In this document: positions 1-7,981 of the stretch, in pieces | How positions within the stretch are numbered: the stretch's first letter is position 1 | Layout of the letters: each line of letters opens with the position of its first letter | Source of the DNA: Rhodoferax sp. | GTDB lineage: Bacteria > Pseudomonadota > Gammaproteobacteria > Burkholderiales > Burkholderiaceae_C | Direction: 5' to 3' | DNA length: 32,170 bases | Assembly: GCA_008015235.1 (NCBI GenBank) | Contig: SSFF01000039.1 | Span: 1-32,170 of the forward strand | The notes under the pieces: generated by a model | Told to the model about the DNA's origin: nothing | Databases searched by the model: none | The model's input: only the letters and a program-made list of their open reading frames with translations | Translations under genes and position numbers: made by a program

Positions 1-638
1 ACGACATCACGCCCACGCAATGGGATCGCGTGATCGAGGTCGTCAAGGCGCGCGGCCTCACGCCCTTCCTGGACATGGCCTATCAGGGCTTCGGCCACGG
101 CATCGCCGAAGACGGCGCGGTGATCGCCAAGTTCGTGGCCGCCGGCCTGGTGTTCTTTGTCTCCACCTCGTTCTCCAAGAGCTTCTCGCTGTACGGCGAG
201 CGCGTGGGCGCGCTGTCGGTGGTGGCCAACGACAAGGAAGAAGCCGCGCGCGTGCTCTCGCAATTGAAGATCGTCATCCGCACCAACTACAGCAACCCGC
301 CGACGCACGGCGGCGCCGTGGTGGCCGCGGTGCTGAACAACCCCGAGCTGCGCGCCCTGTGGGAAAAGGAACTGGGCGAGATGCGCGTGCGCATCAAGGC
401 CATGCGCCAGAAGCTGGTGGATGGCCTCAAGGCCGCGGGCGTGACGCAGGACATGTCCTTCATCACCACCCAGATCGGCATGTTCAGCTACTCTGGCCTC
501 TCCAAGGACCAGATGGTGCGCCTGCGCTCCGAGTTCGGTGTCTACGGCACCGACACCGGCCGCATGTGCGTCGCCGCCCTGAACAGCAAGAACATTGACT
601 ACGTCTGCAAGGCCATCGCCGCCGTGATCAAGGGTTAA
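1..638 (+). CDS. tyrB: Aromatic/aspartate aminotransferase, C-terminal part (5' truncated)
   Basis: This is a PLP-dependent class I aminotransferase that swaps amino groups between aromatic amino acids or aspartate and 2-oxoglutarate in the cytoplasm. The frame is open from base 3, so the start lies outside the window; about 211 residues of a normally ~400-residue enzyme are present. Visible family marks are PFLDMAYQGFGHG near the beginning, the PLP-lysine segment SFSKSFSLYGERVG (Lys codon at 177-179), and GRMCVAAL near the end, which holds the Arg that binds the substrate carboxylate. The family assignment is firm, but I cannot tell TyrB from AspC specificity without the N-terminal half, so the symbol is tentative. 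A strong terminator follows 30 bases after the stop, so this gene ends a transcript. Confidence 0.88.
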   Translation, partial: DITPTQWDRVIEVVKARGLTPFLDMAYQGFGHGIAEDGAVIAKFVAAGLVFFVSTSFSKSFSLYGERVGALSVVANDKEEAARVLSQLKIVIRTNYSNPPTHGGAVVAAVLNNPELRALWEKELGEMRVRIKAMRQKLVDGLKAAGVTQDMSFITTQIGMFSYSGLSKDQMVRLRSEFGVYGTDTGRMCVAALNSKNIDYVCKAIAAVIKG

Positions 639-667
639 ACCCTGGCGGCACCTGCCGCAAGGACGAC

Positions 668-707
668 AATAGCGACTGCAGCCTCAGCTCCAGTCGCTAT
701 TTTTTTG
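668..707 (+). terminator. Rho-independent terminator of the aminotransferase gene
   Basis: A perfect 10-bp stem (ATAGCGACTG at 669-678 with CAGTCGCTAT at 691-700, extendable by one A-T pair) encloses a 12-base loop and is followed directly by a run of Ts. It sits 30 bases after the aminotransferase stop. The right arm doubles as the first bases (CGCTAT) of a dispersed repeat copy, so the repeat supplies half the hairpin and the T-run. Confidence 0.85.
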
Positions 708-750
708 ATAGCTTCTCGCGCAACAAATACGCGGGCTAGAGGCCAAAATC
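695..750 (+). repeat. Dispersed short repeat, copy A
   Basis: One of six related ~50-56 base elements in this window. All start with CGCTA(T), have a TAGC(T)-like block about 12 bases later, then GCG/GCA, then ACGCGGGC, and end with GGCC plus an A-run. This copy reads CGCTAT, T-run, GATAGCT, then ACGCGGGCTAGAGGCC. It is AT-rich in its first half compared with the surrounding DNA and lies between the aminotransferase and hyi. Confidence 0.75.
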
Positions 751-770
751 ATCACTAAACCACTGCCACC

Positions 771-1565
771 ATGCCCCGCTTCGCCGCCAACCTCTCGATG
801 CTCTACACCGAGCTGCCGTTCCTGGAGCGCTTTGGCGCCGCTGCGGCCGACGGTTTTGCCGGGGTGGAATACCTGTTTCCCTACGAGTTTGCCGCGGCCG
901 ACATTGCCCAGCGCCTGCGTGAACACGGCTTGCAGCAGGTGCTGTTCAATGCCCCGCCCGGCAGCTGGGCCGCGGGCGAGCGCGGTCTGGCCTGCATTCC
1001 AGGGCGCGAGGCGGAGTTTGCGACAGGGATGGAGCAGGCACTGGCCTATGCCGCTGCCCTGCAGTGCCCGCGCATCCACGTCATGGCCGGGATCGTGCCC
1101 GCCGGGCAAACGCAGCAGACAGTGCGCGCCACCTATATTGCCAACCTGCGCCAGGCAGCCCGCATTGCCGCCGCACAGGGCGTGACGCTGATGATCGAGC
1201 CCATCAACACCCGCGACATGCCAGGCTACTTCCTGAACCTGCAGGCCGACGCCCATGCCCTGCTGGCCGAGATCGGCGAGCCCAACGTGCAGGTGCAGAT
1301 GGACCTGTACCACTGCCAGATCATGGAAGGTGACCTGGCCACCAAGCTGCGCCAGTACCTGCCCACCGGCCGCGTCGGCCACCTGCAGATTGCCGGTGTG
1401 CCCGAGCGCCACGAGCCCGATGTGGGCGAGCTGCACTACCCCTACTTGTTCAAACTGGTCGACACGCTGGGCTGGGACGGCTGGATTGGTTGCGAGTACC
1501 GCCCGGCACGGGGTGCTGTGGCCGGAGGTACAACCCAAGGGCTGGGCTGGAAAAACCAGATCTGA
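771..1565 (+). CDS. hyi: Hydroxypyruvate isomerase
   Basis: It interconverts hydroxypyruvate and tartronate semialdehyde (glyoxylate/glycerate route) in the cytoplasm. The 264-residue product has the usual length of the Hyi/OtnI family of xylose-isomerase-like TIM barrels. It opens with the typical [20 protein letters not shown], and carries the two catalytic, metal-binding glutamates in LMIEPIN (E143) and CEYRP (E242), with D178 (QMDLYHCQ) and the HLQIAG block (204-209) as further metal-site elements. The ATG at 771 is the first in frame that gives the conserved N-terminus; no good ribosome site precedes it. No glyoxylate carboligase or tartronate semialdehyde reductase gene is next to it, so its pathway partners are elsewhere. 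Hyi versus OtnI (2-oxo-tetronate isomerase) cannot be settled from sequence alone. Confidence 0.85.
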   Translation: MPRFAANLSMLYTELPFLERFGAAAADGFAGVEYLFPYEFAAADIAQRLREHGLQQVLFNAPPGSWAAGERGLACIPGREAEFATGMEQALAYAAALQCPRIHVMAGIVPAGQTQQTVRATYIANLRQAARIAAAQGVTLMIEPINTRDMPGYFLNLQADAHALLAEIGEPNVQVQMDLYHCQIMEGDLATKLRQYLPTGRVGHLQIAGVPERHEPDVGELHYPYLFKLVDTLGWDGWIGCEYRPARGAVAGGTTQGLGWKNQI

Positions 1566-1572
1566 GCCCGTC

Positions 1573-3060
1573 TCAGGCGAACCGGTAAACCCCCAGCGAG
1601 CCGTAGCGCGCCCGCAGGCAATAGCTCACTGTGAAGCCCGGCCAGTTGGTCGGGCTGTGGCCATCCTTGTCCAGGTACCAGCTCTGGCATCCTGCCGCGA
1701 ACACGGTGTGTGCAAAGCGCTGGCGCATGCTGGCGTGAAACCTCTGCAGCACCGGTTCGCGCAGCTCCATCGCCCTGGCACCGTTTTTCCGAAGCTTGTA
1801 CACGCAGCGCAGCACATGGTCGATCTGGGCTTCCAGCATCACCAGAATCGAGTTGTGACCCAGATTGGTGTTGGGCCCATAGAGCATGAAGAAATTGGGG
1901 AATCCGGGAACACTGAGGCCCAGGTAGGCTGCGGCGCCCTGCTGCTGCCATCGCGCATGCAAGTCGGTGCCACCCACGCCGCAAATGCGCATCGGTGCCA
2001 GCAGGCTGGTGGCCGCAAAACCGGTGCCATACACCACCGCGTCCACGGCATGGCGCTGACCGTCGGCCGTCAGCAATGTCTGGGGCTCCATCCTCTGGAG
2101 CGCCTGCTGCACCAATTGCACATGGGGCTTGGCGAGCGCAGCGAAATAGTCGTTGGACATGAGCACCCGCTTGCAGCCGATGGCATAGCGTGGTGTGAGC
2201 GCTTCCCGCAGTTGCGGGTCTGCCACCTGGGCACGCAGCATGCCTTCAAACTGGCGCTTGCCCAGCCATTCCAGCAGAAAGGCAAAGCGGGTAAATCCCA
2301 ACCCCCGCAGCTCGTACTGCCAGTAAATGCCCCAACGGTATATCCGCTGCAGCCAGGGCCAACGGGCAAAGCGCGCCCGGGTGAATGGCGCAAACTCCGC
2401 GTCCGGGCGGGGTATCACATAGGCGGGAGTGCGCTGGAAAACCAGCAGGCGCTTGGCCATTCGGGCCAACTCCGGCACCAGCTGGATTGCAGACGCCCCG
2501 GTGCCCACCACAGCCACCGTCTTGCCCGCCAGGTCCACACCGGCATCCCACTGTGCAGAATGGAACTGCGGCACACCCAGTTGGTCCTGCCCCGCAATGG
2601 TGGGCACCAGCGGGCGGCTGAGCTGCCCCACAGCGCTCACCAGGACACGGCAACGCACCGTCTCACCACTGGCGAGCGTCACCTCCCACAGCGCAAGCTC
2701 CTGCAGCCAACGTGCGCCCTGCACTTCGGTGTTCAGGCGCACATGGGGCAATACGCCCGTGGCGCGCGCCGTGTCCTGCAGGTAGCGCAGGATTTCCGCC
2801 TGCGGTGCAAAGCGCCGGCTCCAGTGCGGATTGGGGGCAAACGAAAAGCTGTACAGGTGCGAGGGCACGTCGCAGGCCGCACCCAGGTAGCGGTTGGCCG
2901 CCCAGACACCACCGACATCGGCCGATTTTTCCAGCACCAGCAGGTCCGAAATACCGATCTGCAGCAGTCGAGCAGCCAGGCCTATGCCGCCAAAGCCGGC
3001 GCCGATGATGATGACTTCGTGTTGCTTGACGCAGACTGGGGATGCGTGGGGAGATGGCAT
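1573..3060 (-). CDS. Flavin-dependent monooxygenase, Baeyer-Villiger type
   Basis: A 495-residue NAD(P)H/FAD monooxygenase, expected to insert oxygen next to ketones or oxidise heteroatoms. FAD-binding Rossmann motif IIIGAGFGGIG is at 17-27; the family block GGVWAANRYLGAACDVPS is at 50-67; the second (NADPH) Rossmann motif VVGTGASAIQL is at 184-194. The Baeyer-Villiger fingerprint FxGxxxHxxxW is imperfect: H167 and W171 are in place, but the Gly lies one residue early (G162) and the Phe is Leu. The C-terminal half (FFMLYGPNTNLGHNSI) is typical of cyclohexanone/4-hydroxyacetophenone monooxygenase relatives. The substrate is unknown. The gene converges on hyi with 7 bases between stops. The start at 3060 gives 16 residues before the FAD strand; its ribosome site is poor. 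Confidence 0.83.
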   Translation of the reverse strand: MPSPHASPVCVKQHEVIIIGAGFGGIGLAARLLQIGISDLLVLEKSADVGGVWAANRYLGAACDVPSHLYSFSFAPNPHWSRRFAPQAEILRYLQDTARATGVLPHVRLNTEVQGARWLQELALWEVTLASGETVRCRVLVSAVGQLSRPLVPTIAGQDQLGVPQFHSAQWDAGVDLAGKTVAVVGTGASAIQLVPELARMAKRLLVFQRTPAYVIPRPDAEFAPFTRARFARWPWLQRIYRWGIYWQYELRGLGFTRFAFLLEWLGKRQFEGMLRAQVADPQLREALTPRYAIGCKRVLMSNDYFAALAKPHVQLVQQALQRMEPQTLLTADGQRHAVDAVVYGTGFAATSLLAPMRICGVGGTDLHARWQQQGAAAYLGLSVPGFPNFFMLYGPNTNLGHNSILVMLEAQIDHVLRCVYKLRKNGARAMELREPVLQRFHASMRQRFAHTVFAAGCQSWYLDKDGHSPTNWPGFTVSYCLRARYGSLGVYRFA

Positions 3061-3097
3061 GTGCGCATTACATCCGAATTGCCACCACCCCGTGGAT

Positions 3098-3152
3098 CGC
3101 TATGAATTAAAGAGTGGCTTGCGCAATATCCACGCGGGCTGGAGGCTCAAAA
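3098..3152 (+). repeat. Dispersed short repeat, copy B
   Basis: CGCTATGAATTAAAG followed by GCGCAATATCCACGCGGGC and GGAGGC plus an A-run. It shares the 17-base block GCGCAATATCCACGCGG exactly with copy D. It lies between the monooxygenase start and the 3-hydroxybutyryl-CoA dehydrogenase terminator; its final A-run is next to that terminator. Confidence 0.75.
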
Positions 3153-3155
3153 AGC

Positions 3156-3188
3156 AAAAAACCCCAGCGGCTGGTGCCGTGGGGTTTT
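3156..3188 (-). terminator. Rho-independent terminator of the 3-hydroxybutyryl-CoA dehydrogenase gene
   Basis: AAAACCCCA (3158-3166) pairs with TGGGGTTTT (3180-3188), and an inner CGGC/GCCG stem closes a TGGT tetraloop with one bulged G. Read on the minus strand, GGGG is followed by TTTTTT. It lies about 40 bases past the stop at 3229. The T-run on the other side means it may also work on the plus strand. Confidence 0.85.
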
Positions 3189-3228
3189 GGAAGGTGTTTC
3201 CGGCAAGACGCCGGTGTCTCAGCGGGGC

Positions 3229-4077
3229 TCAGTACTTGTACACGCCCTGGCCGGTCTTTCGGCCCAGGCGGCCGGCGGCCACCATTTCCTTGAGCAGCGG
3301 GCAGGGGCGGTACTTGCTGTCACCGAATTCGCCCAGGTACACCTCCATCACGGCCAGGCACACGTCCAGGCCCACCATGTCGGCCAGGGCCAGCGGGCCG
3401 ATGGGCTGGTTGCAGCCCAGCTTCATGCCGGCGTCGATGTCTTCGGGGGTGGCCAGGCCTTCGGCCAGCACGAAGAAGGCTTCGTTGATCATGGGCACCA
3501 GGATGCGGTTGACCACAAAACCGGGGGCGTTCTTCACGGTGATGGGGGTCTTGCCCAGGGCCTTGGCCATGGTTTCGACGGCGGCGTGGGTGGCGTCGCT
3601 GGTCTGCAGGCCGCGGATGATTTCCACCAGGGCCATCATGGGCACAGGGTTGAAGAAGTGCATGCCGATGAACTTCTCGGCACGGCTGGTCACGGCGGCC
3701 AGCTTGGTGATGGAAATACTGGAGGTGTTGGAGGCGATGATGACTTCGGGGCCCACCATGGCATCGATCTGCTTGAGGATCTTGACCTTGAGGTCATAGT
3801 TCTCGGTAGCGGCCTCGATCACGATGTCGGCGGCCTTGAGATCCTCGTACGAGGTGCTGCCCTTGATACGGGCCAGCGCAGCATCCTTGTCGGCGGCCGT
3901 GATCTTTTCCTTCTTCAGCAGACGGTCCAGGCTGCCGGCCACGGTGGCCACGCCCTTGGCCACGGCAGCATCCGAGATGTCCACCATCACCACGTTCAAA
4001 CCGGACACGGCGCACGCCTGCGCAATGCCATTGCCCATGGTGCCTGCACCGATGATGCCCACTGTAGAAATCGCCAT
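3229..4077 (-). CDS. hbd: 3-hydroxybutyryl-CoA dehydrogenase
   Basis: It oxidises (S)-3-hydroxybutyryl-CoA to acetoacetyl-CoA with NAD(P)+, in short-chain fatty acid or phenylacetate-type degradation or in PHB turnover, in the cytoplasm. The 282-residue product is the normal length of the single-function enzyme (no hydratase domain). The NAD motif GIIGAGTMGNGIA spans 7-19; NTSSIS (117-122) and GMHFFNPVPMMALVE (138-152) carry the catalytic Ser119, His140 and Glu152; PGFVVNRIL holds the conserved Asn. The C-terminus RKTGQGVYKY is a family hallmark. A strong ribosome site (AGGAG, 7 bases before ATG) fixes the start. It stands alone between a terminator and an unrelated regulator operon. Hbd versus PaaH naming cannot be decided here. 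Confidence 0.92.
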   Translation of the reverse strand: MAISTVGIIGAGTMGNGIAQACAVSGLNVVMVDISDAAVAKGVATVAGSLDRLLKKEKITAADKDAALARIKGSTSYEDLKAADIVIEAATENYDLKVKILKQIDAMVGPEVIIASNTSSISITKLAAVTSRAEKFIGMHFFNPVPMMALVEIIRGLQTSDATHAAVETMAKALGKTPITVKNAPGFVVNRILVPMINEAFFVLAEGLATPEDIDAGMKLGCNQPIGPLALADMVGLDVCLAVMEVYLGEFGDSKYRPCPLLKEMVAAGRLGRKTGQGVYKY

Positions 4078-4136
4078 CTGTTCACTCCTGATGATTGAAA
4101 AAAACCACCAATGGTAACGGCTGGCCTGCCCGTGCT

Positions 4137-4685
4137 CTAGCGCGTGCTTTTACCTACCGCCCCAGACCATTTGTCCAGTGCATCGACCACCGAGGTCAGC
4201 TCGCGGGCCCCATCGACGATGCTACGCCATGCGTCCGAATCGACCCGCACACCGTAGCGGTACAGGGGGTGTTCGGATTGGCGTTGTTGCACCAGCGCAT
4301 CCAGCCGGGCGTCGCTCATGTGCAGACCCAGCGTGGTCAAAGCCTTGCGTTTTTCGGCCAACAGACCGTCGGCGCGGATCAGCTGCACCAGCCGTTCATG
4401 CAACTGCGGGTTGGCCGTGGCCTCGCGCGCCTTCTGGTACAGCAGTTCGTTGACCAGCACCGCGCGCACGAGCTCCGTGTCGGTGTTGGCGGCACGCCAG
4501 GCAATCTGGCCGTCAAAGCGGATCAGACCGCGCTTGAACTGCAGCGCGCCATCCGTCAGCGTATGGGCGCTATGGAAGTTGAAGCCGACACGGTTCCAGT
4601 CCAGTGCCTCGACCTGCTCCCAGTTGCCCCCCACCAGCAAGCGCAGGCGCAGGCCAATGTGTTTTTGCCGCTCATCTGTGCGCAT
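4137..4685 (-). CDS. Uncharacterised protein downstream of an AraC-type regulator
   Basis: I do not recognise this 182-residue soluble protein. The longer frame begins at a TTG (4691), but the ATG at 4685 is preferred because GGAG lies exactly 6 bases before it. The first ~75 residues, rich in beta-forming residues (RLRLLVGGNWEQVEALDWN, then VGFNF and GQIAW), look loosely like a PilZ-type barrel, but the c-di-GMP-binding RxxxR and DxSxxG motifs are not clearly there, so I do not claim it. The rest is charged and probably helical. It begins 15 bases after the stop of the AraC-type gene and is almost certainly co-transcribed with it, so a role with that regulator is plausible. It has no signal peptide or membrane segment. 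Confidence 0.6.
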   Translation of the reverse strand: MRTDERQKHIGLRLRLLVGGNWEQVEALDWNRVGFNFHSAHTLTDGALQFKRGLIRFDGQIAWRAANTDTELVRAVLVNELLYQKAREATANPQLHERLVQLIRADGLLAEKRKALTTLGLHMSDARLDALVQQRQSEHPLYRYGVRVDSDAWRSIVDGARELTSVVDALDKWSGAVGKSTR

Positions 4686-4700
4686 GGGCAACTCCGCTTG

Positions 4701-5747
4701 TCATACCTGCGCCCCGCGACTGGCCCGGTACTGCCCCGGCCCCTGCCCCTGCCAGGCTTTGAAGGCATGGTGGAAGGCGGGGGCATCCTGAAAGCCCAAC
4801 AGGTAACCGACCTCGGCCACCGGCATGGCGGTGTTGCCCAGGTAATGGCAGGCCAGCTCGTGGCGCGTGGCATCGAGCACGGCCTGGAACGCCACTCCGG
4901 CTTCGAGCATGCGGCGTTGCAGCGTGCGGGTCGACAAGGCCAGGTCGGCGGCCACATCGGCCAACTTGACCGCACCCTGCCCCAGCCGCGCCGAAATGCG
5001 CTGGCGCACCTGGGCCACGATGCCGCCGTCCTGCGGATGCCGCGCATTGAGCAAGGCCTCGGCATGCTGCTGCAGCAGGGGCAGCAATGCGGTATTGGCC
5101 TGTGGAATCGGCAGCTGCAACAAGTGCGCCGGAAAAACGGCGCGATTTTCGGCCGTACCGCCACGCACCTGGGCGCCGCTGGCCTGGGCCAGATACTGGG
5201 TCTGTGAAGCCGATGGCTTGTGGGTAAATTCCAGTGTGTAGGGCCCCAGCGCCTGACCGCAGAGCCATTGGGCACAGGTCTGGATGCCCGCAAACACCGA
5301 CTCGGTCAGCGCCTCGGCGGCCGGGTGGCCAGTGCAGTCATTGCGCCAGCTGTACACCACCGTGTCGCCTTGCGCCTGAAAACGCGAGCGCCCCAGGTCG
5401 TGCACCAGGGATTCAAAGCGCAGCACCTGCTGCAGCGCATCGCCCAAGGTTGCGCAGGCCAGCAGCAAGATGCCATTGACGCCATAGGTGGTGGGCCTGA
5501 CCTGCTGCCCCAGCCGCCAGCCAAAGGCCGGGCCCACGGCCTGGCGTGCAAGCTGCAGCAAGGCCAAATAGGCCTGCACGGACACATCGGCTTCGCCCAC
5601 ACTGGTACGCCCCCACAGCGACTGCAGCACCCCCAGTTCCACGCCCGCCGCCAGGGCCGTATCCCACAACGTGTGCGCATAGGGCGCGACCACCCTTGCA
5701 CCAGGCAAGGGATGCACGACAGTGAGACTGGAGAGAGACGAAGTCAT
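4701..5747 (-). CDS. AraC-family regulator with arabinose-binding-type N-terminal domain
   Basis: A 348-residue DNA-binding transcription regulator. Residues ~25-210 match the Arabinose_bd-type N-terminal domain found in OruR-like AraC proteins (VSVQAYLALLQLARQAVGP, then FGWRLGQQVRPTTYGVNG, and AVFPAHLLQLPIP). The C-terminal ~90 residues hold the two AraC helix-turn-helix units: LADVAADLALSTRTLQRRM, then VAEVGYLLGFQDAPAFHHAF ending in the GPGQYR block. The ligand is unknown; relatives control amino acid, lipid or aromatic catabolism genes. It leads a two-gene unit with the small unknown protein. Its promoter should lie in the 73 bases between its start and the histidine kinase stop. The nearby 3-hydroxybutyryl-CoA dehydrogenase is a possible target, but this is only positional. 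Confidence 0.85.
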   Translation of the reverse strand: MTSSLSSLTVVHPLPGARVVAPYAHTLWDTALAAGVELGVLQSLWGRTSVGEADVSVQAYLALLQLARQAVGPAFGWRLGQQVRPTTYGVNGILLLACATLGDALQQVLRFESLVHDLGRSRFQAQGDTVVYSWRNDCTGHPAAEALTESVFAGIQTCAQWLCGQALGPYTLEFTHKPSASQTQYLAQASGAQVRGGTAENRAVFPAHLLQLPIPQANTALLPLLQQHAEALLNARHPQDGGIVAQVRQRISARLGQGAVKLADVAADLALSTRTLQRRMLEAGVAFQAVLDATRHELACHYLGNTAMPVAEVGYLLGFQDAPAFHHAFKAWQGQGPGQYRASRGAQV

Positions 5748-5820
5748 GCGGGCAATGATAGCGAAGGGGTAGTCAGTCGATGTCTCCGGCCAAGCACCGA
5801 AAACAGGCCCAGCAAAGGCC

Positions 5821-7311
5821 CTACTCGGTCGACTGGGGCGCAGTCAATGGCAACGTCAAGGTGATGCGTGTGCCCTCGCCCACCTTGGAGTGGACATCGA
5901 TCGCCCCTCCCAAGGTCTTGCGCACCAGGTCGGCAACGATCATCATGCCCAGCCCGGTGCCGCCCTGGCCCGACTTGGTGCTGAAGAACGGATGAAACAG
6001 CTGCGCCAAGGTGTCCTCGGACATGCCCATGCCATCGTCGGCAAACACCAGCACCACCTGCTTGCGCACCGGGTCCGGCGTGGCACGGATGGTCAGCACG
6101 CCCTGGTCGCGGCCCTCAAAGGCGTGCAGGTAGGCGTTGTTGACCAGATTGATGACCACCTGGCCCAGGGGACCCGGAAAACTGTCCATGGCAATGCCCG
6201 GCGGTACTTCCTCTACCACGCGTTGCGGGAAGCGCTGCAGGCTCGGTGCAAGGGTGTACAGCACCTCATGCACCACCTGGGCCAGGTCGAAGTGGCGGCG
6301 CTGTTCGCTGGCCTGGTCGTTGGCCACCTGGCGGAATTTCTTGAGCAGCTCCACCGCCCGCTGCAGATTGCGGTGCATCAGGTCGTTGCCCGCGCACACG
6401 CTGTCCACAAACGCCAGCAGCTCCGAGCGCTTGAGCTGCTGGCTGTCCACCGCACGGCGGAACGCCTGGCCTTGTTCGGTCAGGGTGCTGGCCGTGAGCA
6501 GGCTGTTGCCCAGGGGCGTGCTCAACTCGTGGGACACGCTGGCAATGATGGTGTTGAGCGCCGCCCTGGTCTCGCTGCGTGCCAACTCTTCCTGCGAGCG
6601 CTGCAGCTTTTCCATGGCAGTCTGTGCCAGCAGGTTGGCTTGGCGCAGGTCTTCGGTGATTTTCTGGCGCTCCAGTTGTTCCTGTACCTGCTTCCGGTGG
6701 CGCCAGACCAGGGCCGAAAAGGCCAACAGCAACAGCACCAACTGCAAAGCGGTCAGGGCCACAATTTCATCGGTCTGCACCAGCAGGTTGCGGCCCTGGG
6801 CCTCCAGCAGGTGGGCAACCTCCGAATTGGCCGCCAGGCTCAAGGAATGCACGTCGCTGGCCAAGGCCTTGGTTTTTTCCAGCAAGCCCATGAGCTCCTG
6901 GCGGTCCAGAACCTCCCGCGCCATGACCGGGTCGGCGCGAAGCACCCACGACTCCAGCAAGGGCATGGCCTCCTCATACTCGGGGCGTCTGGCCAGCAAA
7001 TAAATGCTGGGGCTGTCGCGCAGCAATGTCAGGCGGCTCAGGAAAAGGTCGTACTGCAGGCGCAATGCCTGCGCATCCATGGGTTGGCGGCTGTAGAGGT
7101 AATTTTCCAGCGCGTAGCGAAAGCGCAGGAACTCGCGTTCACACTCAAAGGCCGGTGCCGTGATGGAATCGGTCCGCAGGTGCAGGTTGTATTCCAGGTC
7201 GCGCCGCTGGGCAATCTCGAACACCAGCACCACCAGCATGGCCACGGCCATGGCCGCAGCGCCCAGAGCCAGGCCAATCAGATAACGCCGATTGCGAAGA
7301 TGGCCCGACAT
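5821..7311 (-). CDS. Membrane-bound sensor histidine kinase (orphan)
   Basis: A 496-residue inner-membrane kinase. TM1 is about 12-33, a ~150-residue mostly helical periplasmic domain follows, and TM2 is about 184-203. A coiled-coil linker (206-250) leads to the HisKA domain with the phospho-accepting His261 in SVSHELSTPLGN. The HATPase_c domain shows the N-box NLVNNAYLHA (388-397), the G1 box FADDGMGMS and the G2 box GGTGLGMMIVADL, so it should be active. No response regulator lies nearby. It starts 7 bases after the stop of the exported SUOX-fold protein, so the two are one transcription unit. I infer that the periplasmic protein supplies or modulates the signal; nothing in the sequence names the stimulus. 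Confidence 0.88.
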   Translation of the reverse strand: MSGHLRNRRYLIGLALGAAAMAVAMLVVLVFEIAQRRDLEYNLHLRTDSITAPAFECEREFLRFRYALENYLYSRQPMDAQALRLQYDLFLSRLTLLRDSPSIYLLARRPEYEEAMPLLESWVLRADPVMAREVLDRQELMGLLEKTKALASDVHSLSLAANSEVAHLLEAQGRNLLVQTDEIVALTALQLVLLLLAFSALVWRHRKQVQEQLERQKITEDLRQANLLAQTAMEKLQRSQEELARSETRAALNTIIASVSHELSTPLGNSLLTASTLTEQGQAFRRAVDSQQLKRSELLAFVDSVCAGNDLMHRNLQRAVELLKKFRQVANDQASEQRRHFDLAQVVHEVLYTLAPSLQRFPQRVVEEVPPGIAMDSFPGPLGQVVINLVNNAYLHAFEGRDQGVLTIRATPDPVRKQVVLVFADDGMGMSEDTLAQLFHPFFSTKSGQGGTGLGMMIVADLVRKTLGGAIDVHSKVGEGTRITLTLPLTAPQSTE

Positions 7312-7318
7312 GGTCTGG

Positions 7319-7831
7319 CTACTCGAGGTGCAAGGCCTTCAGCTGCCAGGCTGAACGCTCGTAGTAGGTGGTGGAGCGCAGCTCTTCCTTTGAGTCGAAG
7401 GGGTAGACAATGAACAAGGGGCCTTTGGTGCGCACCGGTATGGGCTGCCCGTCCATCTGGTGCGCCACGATCACGTCAAAGCGCATGGCATCGTCCATCG
7501 GTATGCGGGTCTGGTAGTCGTTCAGCGCCGAGGCCTTGATGGTCTGCCCACTGGCTTGGGCCACCGCCAACACATCGCGCAGCAAAGGGCCGGTGAAGCG
7601 GATCGGCTTCTTGTCCCAGGGTGTCAGTGTCACAAAGCTGCGTTGCGGCAGTTTCTGCAGCATGGCCATGTCGAATGCAGCCGCAGTGGCTGTATTTTTT
7701 TCGGCGACCCGGCCGGAAATCGTCAGCACAACGGGCCCTTTGGGCGCTGGCAATGCCCACGATGGCAATGCCCACGCGCTAAAGAGCACGCCCAGTATCC
7801 AGGCCATCGTGGCCCTTTTCGCGGTTCTCAT
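7319..7831 (-). CDS. Exported sulfite-oxidase-fold (molybdopterin-domain-like) protein without cysteine
   Basis: A 170-residue exported protein resembling the oxidoreductase molybdopterin-binding (SUOX) domain: RFTGPLLRDVLAVAQA, ALNDYQTRIP, DVIVAHQMDGQPIPVRTKG and PLFIVYPF follow that domain's usual order. There is no cysteine at all, so the Mo-ligand Cys of true sulfite oxidases is missing and catalysis is unlikely; it probably serves as a binding domain. The ATG at 7831 is chosen over 7852 because GGAG lies 6 bases before it and it opens a clean signal peptide (MRTAKRATMAWILGVLFSAW, cleavage after ALPSWA). It is the first gene of a two-gene operon with the histidine kinase and is divergent from the PAS-GGDEF-EAL gene. 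Confidence 0.75.
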   Translation of the reverse strand: MRTAKRATMAWILGVLFSAWALPSWALPAPKGPVVLTISGRVAEKNTATAAAFDMAMLQKLPQRSFVTLTPWDKKPIRFTGPLLRDVLAVAQASGQTIKASALNDYQTRIPMDDAMRFDVIVAHQMDGQPIPVRTKGPLFIVYPFDSKEELRSTTYYERSAWQLKALHLE

Positions 7832-7981
7832 TTCCAACTCCGTTCCTGCCATGGAATGCCGTGGCTGTTTGTAGGCCTAGTTTAACGACCCGGCGTCTTT
7901 TTCAAAACCCACACGGCCTTCGCCACTACAGGTTCGTAATCCTTGCAAACTGGGTCACAATGCGCCTTGCCTGAGGGAGGC

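Noticed and set aside
1255..3105. 616-codon plus-strand frame
   Set aside because: Antisense to the flavin monooxygenase with its intact FAD and NADPH motifs, and overlapping hyi; composition is that of a shadow frame.
4686..4691. TTG start for the small protein downstream of the AraC regulator
   Set aside because: The GGAG ribosome site would be immediately adjacent to it, whereas it is spaced 6 bases from the ATG at 4685.
5800..5822. Possible terminator after the histidine kinase (GGCC repeats followed by GTTTT on the minus strand)
   Set aside because: The stem is only about four base pairs and cannot be told from chance in GC-rich DNA.
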